A stretch of 19,210 nt of DNA, from contig CAJMON010000061.1 of the NCBI GenBank assembly GCA_905214955.1, forward strand, positions 1 through 19,210, given 5' to 3'. Positions 14,072 to 19,210 of the stretch are shown in pieces (the first letter of the stretch is position 1; every line of letters starts with the position of its first letter). Below the pieces are notes generated by a model. It saw only the letters and a program-made list of their open reading frames with translations, was not told the DNA's origin and made no database searches. This stretch comes from an uncultured bacterium (GTDB taxonomy: Bacteria; Bacillota; Clostridia; Lachnospirales; Lachnospiraceae). Both the position numbers and the translations under genes were made by a program.

Positions 14072-15898
14072 ATGAAAAGAGAAGATGTTCGTAATATCGC
14101 CATCATTGCCCATGTTGACCACGGCAAAACGACTCTGGTAGATGAACTTTTGAAACAGAGCGGCGTATTCCGCGCCAATCAGGAAGTTGCAGAACGTGTC
14201 ATGGACTCCAACGATATCGAGCGTGAGCGCGGCATTACTATTTTATCCAAAAATACTGCCGTTTTTTATAAAGGAACAAAGATCAATATCATCGACACCC
14301 CAGGCCATGCAGACTTCGGCGGCGAAGTAGAACGTGTACTGAAAATGGTAAATGGCGTTATCCTGGTGGTGGATGCCTTTGAAGGTCCCATGCCCCAGAC
14401 CCGTTTCGTACTCCAGAAAGCACTGGATCTGGATCTGCCGGTAATCGCCTGCATCAATAAAATCGACCGTCCGGAAGCCCGTCCGGAAGAAGTCGTTGAC
14501 GAAGTTCTGGAGCTTCTAATGGATCTGGATGCTTCTGATGAGCAGCTGGACTGCCCCTTCGTCTATGCTTCTGCAAAAGCCGGCTATGCCACCCTGGATC
14601 TTTCTGAAAAACCCAAGGATATGATGCCTCTGTTTGAGACCATCTTAAACTACATCCCGGCTCCTACCGGAGATGAGACCGCTGCTACCCAGGTACTGAT
14701 CAGCACCATTGATTACAATGAGTATGTTGGACGTATCGGCGTTGGTAAAGTAGACAACGGTACCATCAAGGTAAACCAGGAATGCGTTCTGGTAAATCAT
14801 CACGAGCCTGACAAGCAGAAACGTGTCAAGATCAGCAAGCTGTATGAGTTTGACGGTCTGAATAAAGTAGAAGTAGAATCTGCTGCCGTTGGTTCCATCG
14901 TAGCCATTTCCGGTATCGCAGACCTGCACATCGGAGATACCCTATGCGGGCCGGAGCATGTAGAAGCCATTCCGTTCCAGAAGATTTCCGAGCCTACCAT
15001 TGCTATGCATTTCATTGTAAATGACAGCCCTCTGGCCGGCCAGGAAGGAAAATATGTAACCTCCCGCCACCTGCGCGACCGTCTGTTCAAAGAGCTGAAC
15101 ACTGATGTCAGCCTGCGTGTAGAAGAAACAGACACTACCGAATCCTTTAAGGTATCCGGACGTGGTGAGCTGCACCTGTCCGTACTGATCGAGAATATGC
15201 GCCGTGAAGGATACGAATTTGCTGTCAGCAAAGCAGAGGTTCTTTACAAAACCGATGAGCGCGGCCGTAAGCTGGAGCCCATGGAGCTGGTATATGTGGA
15301 TGTTCCTGATGAATTTTCCGGAAATGTCATCCAGAAGCTTTCCCTGCGCAAAGGTGAACTGCAGGGCATGAGCACCAACGATGCCGGCATCACACGTCTG
15401 GAATTTTCCATTCCTGCCAGAGGACTGATCGGATATCGTGGAGAGTTTCTCACCGATACCAAGGGAAATGGTGTTATGAACAACATTTTCGACGGCTACG
15501 GCCCCTACAAGGGAGACATCCAGTACCGCAAACAGGGTTCTCTGATCGCATTTGAGAGCGGTGAGTCCGTTGCCTATGGTCTGTTCAATGCACAGGACCG
15601 TGGTACCTTATTCATCGGACCAGGTGAAAAAGTATACTCCGGTATGATCATCGGACAGAGCGGAAAACCGGAAGACATTGAACTGAATGTCTGCAAGAGC
15701 AAACATCTGACCAACACCCGTGCTTCTGGATCTGACGATGCCTTAAAGCTGACACCGCCTAGAATCTTAAGCCTGGAACAGGCTCTGGAATTTATCGATA
15801 CTGACGAACTTCTGGAGGTAACTCCCAAGTCCTTGCGTATCCGTAAAAAAATCCTGGATCCTACCCTTCGTAAAAGAGCAAGCTTTAAAAACAAATAA
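14072..15898 (+). CDS. typA: Translational GTPase TypA/BipA
   Basis: TypA/BipA is a ribosome-binding GTPase of the EF-G family, involved in 50S assembly and stress or cold adaptation. The 608-residue length is standard. GTPase motifs are all present: AHVDHGKTT at 13-21 (G1), RERGITI (G2), DTPGHADFGGEVERV (G3) and NKIDRPEARP (G4). Domain II follows from about 205. The EF-G III/V-like domains include SGRGELHLSVLIENMRREGYEF. The TypA-specific C-terminal domain has RGLIGYRGEFLTDT and SGSDDALKLTPPR. It is monocistronic, with its own promoter and a strong terminator just downstream. Confidence 0.98.
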   Translation: MKREDVRNIAIIAHVDHGKTTLVDELLKQSGVFRANQEVAERVMDSNDIERERGITILSKNTAVFYKGTKINIIDTPGHADFGGEVERVLKMVNGVILVVDAFEGPMPQTRFVLQKALDLDLPVIACINKIDRPEARPEEVVDEVLELLMDLDASDEQLDCPFVYASAKAGYATLDLSEKPKDMMPLFETILNYIPAPTGDETAATQVLISTIDYNEYVGRIGVGKVDNGTIKVNQECVLVNHHEPDKQKRVKISKLYEFDGLNKVEVESAAVGSIVAISGIADLHIGDTLCGPEHVEAIPFQKISEPTIAMHFIVNDSPLAGQEGKYVTSRHLRDRLFKELNTDVSLRVEETDTTESFKVSGRGELHLSVLIENMRREGYEFAVSKAEVLYKTDERGRKLEPMELVYVDVPDEFSGNVIQKLSLRKGELQGMSTNDAGITRLEFSIPARGLIGYRGEFLTDTKGNGVMNNIFDGYGPYKGDIQYRKQGSLIAFESGESVAYGLFNAQDRGTLFIGPGEKVYSGMIIGQSGKPEDIELNVCKSKHLTNTRASGSDDALKLTPPRILSLEQALEFIDTDELLEVTPKSLRIRKKILDPTLRKRASFKNK

Positions 15899-15912
15899 AG
15901 CTGCCTGACGGC

Positions 15913-15968
15913 ATATAAAAAGAGCTGCGCACTGCATCAAAACTGCAGAGCGTCAGCTCTTTTTATAT
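15913..15968. terminator. Bidirectional intrinsic terminator between typA and rho
   Basis: Perfect 15-nt arms ATATAAAAAGAGCTG (15913-15927) and CAGCTCTTTTTATAT (15954-15968) enclose a loop that itself forms CTGCA/TGCAG. There are T-tracts on both strands, so it can end typA on the + strand and rho on the - strand. Confidence 0.93.
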
Positions 15969-15990
15969 CTATTTTATTCTATCTAATACT

Positions 15991-16140
15991 TACGAATTGC
16001 TCCGCTGCAAAGCAATCTACGTTCCGCTCCGGTCGGTGCAAGGCGAACATCCACTGGATGTTCTACATCTCATGTTTGGCGGGTTCCAAGTTCAAAAGCC
16101 TTATCGTGCAAGCACATCGTGGTTTCAGGCTTTTGACCCT
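15991..16140 (-). repeat. Intergenic repeat, copy 2
   Basis: Read on the minus strand, this matches copy 1 (7850-8010, + strand). It carries GGGTCAAAAG at the start, the 19-nt palindrome GAACATCCAGTGGATGTTC (16063-16045 read on the minus strand), CTTGCACCG and a terminal GGAGCAATTCG. In this copy the first part also folds by TCAAAAGCC pairing with GGCTTTTGA around an apical region containing TGCTTGCAC. It lies immediately after the rho stop (16148) and before the shared terminator, so it would form part of the rho 3' untranslated region. Confidence 0.85.
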
Positions 16141-16147
16141 AGCATCA

Positions 16148-18025
16148 TTAGATATAATGCTGTCTGCGTACCATCTGGACAAATTCTTTGTTGTCCTTGG
16201 TATGTACAAACATGTTGATGATATTTTCCACTGCCTCTTCTGGCTTCATACCGTTTAATGCTTTCCGCATAATGTAAGCAGCCTCCTGCTCTTCTTTGTC
16301 CAGAAGCAGGTCGTCCCGTCTGGTTCCGGATTTTGGAATGTCGATGGCCGGAAAAACGCGTCTCTCAGAAAGCTTTCTGTCAAGCACCAGCTCCATGTTG
16401 CCGGTTCCTTTAAACTCCTCGTATACCACATCATCCATCTTGCTGCCGGTATCCACAAGAGCTGTCGCCAGCACAGTAAGGCTTCCCCCTTCCCGCATGT
16501 TTCTGGCAGCACCAAAGAACCGCTTCGGCATATGAAGGGCCGCCGGGTCCAGTCCTCCGGAAAGTGTCCGGCCGCTTGGCTGAACGGTTAAGTTGTATGC
16601 TCTTGCCAGGCGTGTGATGCTGTCTAACAGAATCACAACATCATTCTTATGCTCTACCAGACGTCTTGCACGCTCAATCACCATTTCCGATACTCTCTTA
16701 TGGTGTTCCGGTGTCTCATCAAAAGTAGAATACACCACTTCCACATTTTCTCCTACAATGGATTCCCGGATATCTGTCACTTCCTCCGGCCGCTCATCAA
16801 TCAGAAGAATCATCAGATAAATCTCCGGATTGTTGTGAAGAATGGATTTTGCCATTTCTTTTAACAGAGTCGTCTTTCCTGCCTTTGGCGGAGACACGAT
16901 CATGCCTCGCTGTCCTTTTCCAATCGGGGAAATCATATCCACAATCCGCATGGCTGTATTCTTGCTGTCGCATTCCATTTTCAGACGCTGATTCGGAAAA
17001 ATCGGCGTCATATCTTCGAAATTGGTCCGGCGGCTGGCAATTCCCGGCGCAATTCCATTGACCGATTTTAAATACAGCAGTGCGCTGAATTTCTCCTGCT
17101 GTGTCTTGATTCTGGTATTTCCGGAAATCAAATCTCCGGTACGAAGGTTAAAGCGGCGGATCTGGGAAGGAGACACATACACGTCATTTTCTCCCGGCAT
17201 ATAGCCGTTGCTCCGGATAAATCCATATCCATCCTGAAGAACTTCCAGAATGCCTTCTACGGTAATCCCGCTGTCTAACTGGGTCAAATCTGCGTTTGGG
17301 CGGTCTTCTGCGCAGTGGTTTTCTGCTTCTGCGGAATCCTCTGTGTGCAGTTCTGCATCATTTCTTGGTGCTGCAGCCGTCTCACGGTTCTCATTCCACC
17401 GATTCTGATACTGGGGCTGGGGTTGGTTCTGCGGCTGAATCTGCTGCTCTGATTCCTGAGACTGTGGTGCCCGGTTTTCGTTCCACTGGTTCTGGTACTG
17501 AGACTGGCTCTGATTTTCTGTACTCCGGCTGTCATTCCACCGGTTCTGATACTGGGGCTGTCCGGCTATCTGTGATTCTACAGTTCGATTTTCATTCCAC
17601 CGATTTGGGTTCTGATACCTGGAATGATTCTGATTCTGGTACGGCCGGCTCTGTCCTTCGTTTTTAAACGCTTCGCCAGACTCTGTCCGAATGTTTCTGC
17701 GGCGCATTCCTTCTGTTCTTGGGCCAGGCTCCCGTCTCGGCCGCCGCTCCTGCATACTTTCCCCTGCGGCTGCCCTGCTGTTTCTCTCAGGCTTTGTCTC
17801 TGGTTCTGGATTTTCACCTTTCCCAGTCTCTTCTATCTTCTCTGCCGGTTCTGCCTTCGCTGCTTTTTCCGCTTCTCCCCTCGCAGCTTCTTCTTTCGCA
17901 TCTTCTTCGAGCATCCGCTCTACAAGCTGGCTTTTTTTCAGTGTAGAAATATTTCTCAGCCCCCGCGCCTTTGCAATGTCCTTTAACGCTGCTGCAGACA
18001 ACGACTCGTATTTTTCTCTCATCAT
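16148..18025 (-). CDS. rho: Transcription termination factor Rho with long Q/N-rich N-terminal insertion
   Basis: Rho is the hexameric RNA-dependent ATPase that ends transcription at Rho-dependent sites. The 625-residue protein is about 200 residues longer than E. coli Rho. Residues 1-45 are the N-terminal helix bundle (LKDIAKARGLRNISTLKKSQ). Residues about 46-248 are a low-complexity insertion. The RNA-binding OB fold follows (about 252-325, with DGYGFIRSNGYMPGENDVYV), then the RecA-like motor: Walker A PPKAGKTTLLKE at 379-390, LLIDERPEEVTD, Walker B DVVILLD at 462-468, TRLARAYN, SGGLDPAALHMPKRFFGAARN and ERRVFPAIDIPKSGTRR. The start is an ATGATG pair; the first is preferred, with AAAGGGA about 10 bases upstream. 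The motor motifs look intact, so the enzyme should be active. Confidence 0.97.
   Translation of the reverse strand: MMREKYESLSAAALKDIAKARGLRNISTLKKSQLVERMLEEDAKEEAARGEAEKAAKAEPAEKIEETGKGENPEPETKPERNSRAAAGESMQERRPRREPGPRTEGMRRRNIRTESGEAFKNEGQSRPYQNQNHSRYQNPNRWNENRTVESQIAGQPQYQNRWNDSRSTENQSQSQYQNQWNENRAPQSQESEQQIQPQNQPQPQYQNRWNENRETAAAPRNDAELHTEDSAEAENHCAEDRPNADLTQLDSGITVEGILEVLQDGYGFIRSNGYMPGENDVYVSPSQIRRFNLRTGDLISGNTRIKTQQEKFSALLYLKSVNGIAPGIASRRTNFEDMTPIFPNQRLKMECDSKNTAMRIVDMISPIGKGQRGMIVSPPKAGKTTLLKEMAKSILHNNPEIYLMILLIDERPEEVTDIRESIVGENVEVVYSTFDETPEHHKRVSEMVIERARRLVEHKNDVVILLDSITRLARAYNLTVQPSGRTLSGGLDPAALHMPKRFFGAARNMREGGSLTVLATALVDTGSKMDDVVYEEFKGTGNMELVLDRKLSERRVFPAIDIPKSGTRRDDLLLDKEEQEAAYIMRKALNGMKPEEAVENIINMFVHTKDNKEFVQMVRRQHYI
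17384..17617 (-). repeat. In-frame tandem repeats in the Rho insertion (YQN-WNENR units)
   Basis: Four copies of a YQN-(x)-WNxxR unit occur at Rho residues 137-147 (YQNPNRWNENR), 159-167 (YQNRWNDSR), 177-185 (YQNQWNENR) and 206-214 (YQNRWNENR), separated by Q/S-rich linkers. The DNA repeats the same segments (TTCTGATACTGGGGCTG occurs twice exactly on the + strand, with relatives), pointing to duplication within the gene. Confidence 0.9.
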
Positions 18026-18288
18026 AAAACGCTGTTCCCTTTCTTTCTGTGTTCTGCATCATTCTGTAATGAACTTGTTTTATTTGTCTTATTTTAATTT
18101 TTATTCTGATTTTTGGTTTGATTTTCTAATTTTGGGGATTCTGCCAGCGAAATTTATTTTCTCTGCTGCCATCTCTCTTTGAGTGTTTTTTCCTGTTGAA
18201 ATTTTATCTCTTGCGTGGAATGCTCTGAGGAATCTTCAGTCCATTTTGAGTATCTTTCTCTTGATATGCCTTAAGATTAGACTGCTTT
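18026..18288 (-). other. Long A-rich 5' leader of rho, no gene
   Basis: About 260 bases separate the candidate rho promoter from its start codon. On the minus strand the proximal 120 bases are A-rich and very G-poor, with no strong hairpin and no open frame with a ribosome binding site. Rho is known to be autoregulated in several bacteria, and an unstructured leader would suit Rho loading; that role is inferred only. Confidence 0.45.
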
Positions 18289-18297
18289 AGTATACCA
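18289..18297 (-). promoter_or_regulatory. Candidate extended -10 promoter of rho
   Basis: The minus strand has TGGTATACT, a good extended -10 element (TATACT at 18294-18289). No good -35 is found 16-18 bases upstream, which extended -10 promoters can tolerate. It lies in the gap after the membrane-protein gene stop (18325). Confidence 0.5.
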
Positions 18298-18324
18298 TAC
18301 CTTTCTGAAAAAATCTATCTTTTT

Positions 18325-18690
18325 TTATGCCAGCATTCCTCCTACAGTTCCGCTTCCAGCGCATATGCACAATACAATCATGCTCTGGCTTGCAGAAAGG
18401 CTCCCGTTTATACAGGACAGAACCAGGAGAATCAGGAAGTAGAGAATTCCCACCAAAAGCCCCCACAAAAATTTCCGGCTCTGTGCTTTTTTTCCCGTCA
18501 TCATTCCTCCGGCAAATGCAGACAGCATGTAGACCGCCTGGATTCCAATGGTGACCTTCCCCTCATCCAGATCCAGTTTCCACAGTGCCAGCGACAGCAA
18601 CGCAAGAAGGATTCCTGTCACAATCCAGGACAAAAGCACCCCTTTTCCTGCAGCAAATACTCTGTTTTTCCATGTTCCTGCTGTTTCCAT
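18325..18690 (-). CDS. TIGR04086-like four-helix membrane protein, 121 aa
   Basis: This small integral membrane protein has four predicted transmembrane segments: about residues 18-40 (GVLLSWIVTGILLALLSL), 48-66 (IGIQAVYMLSAFAGGMM), 74-96 (FLWGLLVGILYFLILLVL) and 103-121 (SMIVLCICAGSGTVGGMLA). The arrangement and the glycine-rich AFAGGMMTGKKA and GTVGGMLA motifs match the TIGR04086 family of Clostridia, whose function is unknown. The start at 18690 has GGGAGGG seven bases upstream; a longer open frame to 18762 would extend into the divergent promoter region and is rejected. It is divergent from the CsoR-like gene. Confidence 0.8.
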   Translation of the reverse strand: METAGTWKNRVFAAGKGVLLSWIVTGILLALLSLALWKLDLDEGKVTIGIQAVYMLSAFAGGMMTGKKAQSRKFLWGLLVGILYFLILLVLSCINGSLSASQSMIVLCICAGSGTVGGMLA

Positions 18691-18711
18691 ATCCAATCCC
18701 TCCCGTATATC

Positions 18712-18740
18712 ACTATATGCGCCAGTTTTGAAAATATGAA
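18712..18740 (-). promoter_or_regulatory. Promoter of the TIGR04086-like gene
   Basis: On the minus strand TTCATA (18740-18735) and TATAGT (18717-18712) are 17 bp apart. Its -35 is only 10 bp from the -35 of the divergent CsoR-like gene promoter, so the two probably compete or share control. Confidence 0.6.
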
Positions 18741-18750
18741 TCGCACTGGT

Positions 18751-18779
18751 TTGACTTTTCACCCTTCATAAGCTATACT
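18751..18779 (+). promoter_or_regulatory. Promoter of the CsoR-like gene
   Basis: TTGACT (18751-18756) and TATACT (18774-18779) are 17 bp apart, a near-consensus sigma-A promoter. Transcription would start near 18786, 27 bases before the chosen start codon. No clear GC-rich CsoR-type operator was recognised. Confidence 0.75.
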
Positions 18780-18812
18780 ATTAGATATCCAAATAACATG
18801 GAGAATGCAGTC

Positions 18813-19088
18813 ATGAAACAGTGCATGGATGCGGATAATCTGCACCGCAGACTTAAAAAAATCATCGGACAGGTACAGGCAATTGATCGTATAGTGGACG
18901 AAGATGTACCCTGTGAGGATGTGCTGTCTTTGATCAACGCCGCGCGGTCTGCTCTAAACGGCTGCGGCAAAGTAGTTTTAGAGGGACATATCAAGCATTG
19001 TGTTCTTGATGGACTTGAACACGGTGATGCAGATAAAACGATTGAGAGTTTTACAAAAGCAGTAGAGCGTTTCGCCAATATGCAGTAA
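18813..19088 (+). CDS. CsoR-family metal-sensing transcriptional repressor
   Basis: This all-helical DUF156 protein resembles CsoR/FrmR repressors, which release DNA on binding Cu(I) or another effector. In the 91-residue form the ligand triad is Cys34, His59 and Cys63 (CEDVLSLI and LEGHIKHCV), the C-H-C pattern with CsoR spacing; RcnR or FrmR types would differ at the last position. LHRRLKKIIGQVQAIDRIV is the family's N-terminal helix. An additional Cys51 is present. The start at 18813 is chosen because GGAG lies 9 bases upstream; an ATG at 18798 has no ribosome binding site and would add five residues. The regulated metal transporter is not in the window and may lie beyond its end. The effector is inferred from the triad only. 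Confidence 0.88.
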   Translation: MKQCMDADNLHRRLKKIIGQVQAIDRIVDEDVPCEDVLSLINAARSALNGCGKVVLEGHIKHCVLDGLEHGDADKTIESFTKAVERFANMQ

Positions 19089-19095
19089 CGCATTG

Positions 19096-19126
19096 AAAAA
19101 GGCCCGTCGGTTTGACAGGCCTTTTT
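19096..19126 (+). terminator. Intrinsic terminator after the CsoR-like gene
   Basis: AAAAAGGCC (19096-19104) pairs with GGCCTTTTT (19118-19126), with a 13-nt loop. It has T-tracts on both strands, begins 7 bases after the stop codon and may work in both directions. The remaining 84 bases of the window show no gene. Confidence 0.88.
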
Positions 19127-19210
19127 CTTTTGCATTTTGTAACTGTTCAGAGCCAAGCAAAATCTCATAAAACAGGTGTAAAATGCTTGCATTTTTAAGA
19201 CTGTTTTTGA

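Noticed and set aside
17384..17617. CRISPR-like spacing of repeats
   Set aside because: The repeats are in frame within rho, imperfect, and the intervals are coding linkers; no CRISPR array or cas gene is present.
17691..18182. 163-codon + strand open frame antisense to the rho N-terminus
   Set aside because: It arises from the complement of the low-complexity K/E/A-rich coding region and has no initiation signal.
1..19210. tRNA or rRNA genes and complete insertion sequences
   Set aside because: No cloverleaf with a T-arm GTTCGA-type motif, no rRNA-like stretch and no transposase reading frame were recognised.

Overview
The window is chromosomal DNA of a low-to-mid GC Gram-positive anaerobe, most likely a Lachnospiraceae member (Clostridia; a Blautia/Ruminococcus/Dorea-like gut bacterium). 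The clues are strong AGGAGG-type ribosome binding sites, TTGACA/TATAAT promoters, a tRNA-sensing T-box, a lysine riboswitch, a class III (Firmicutes) fructose-1,6-bisphosphatase, a Rho factor with a long Q/N-rich insertion, and a TIGR04086-type membrane protein. The assignment is an inference from gene content; no 16S or other marker is present.

Layout. (1) 168-743 (+) is a YgjP/SprT-like zinc metallopeptidase that converges with the trp operon across only 5 bp. (2) 749-7256 (-) is a complete, unfused tryptophan operon in the order trpE-G-D-C-F-B-A, with ATGA-type or 8-bp overlaps at three junctions. Its leader (7257-7800) holds a sigma-A promoter, a T-box with candidate specifier UGG and a mutually exclusive terminator, and then a GC-rich cluster of hairpins between terminator and trpE. 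(3) 8018-8422 (-) encodes a small tandem-ACT-domain protein with its own promoter. (4) 8535-12246 (-) carries fbp, dapB and dapA in reverse order; dapA-dapB lie behind a lysine riboswitch (12271-12500), and fbp follows dapB after a hairpin that has no U-tract in its own direction. (5) 12524-13030 (-) is a short CobO/BtuR-like P-loop protein and 13134-13766 (-) is a two-OB-fold SSB-like protein. (6) 14072-15898 (+) is typA/bipA, ending at a bidirectional terminator shared with rho (16148-18025, -). (7) 18325-18690 (-) is a four-helix membrane protein divergent from a CsoR-family repressor (18813-19088, +).

The genes are mostly housekeeping: tryptophan from chorismate controlled by uncharged tRNA-Trp, the first two committed steps of lysine/diaminopimelate synthesis controlled by lysine, gluconeogenesis, ribosome-associated GTPase function and transcription termination.

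The unusual content is in two places. First, an intergenic repeat family of about 150 bp is present in two clear copies (7850-8010 and 15991-16140, opposite orientation) and one degenerate partial copy (about 13881-13950). The two clear copies share a perfect 19-nt palindrome. Second, the Rho insertion contains four tandem YQN-(x)-WNxxR units in a Q/N-rich, prion-like context.
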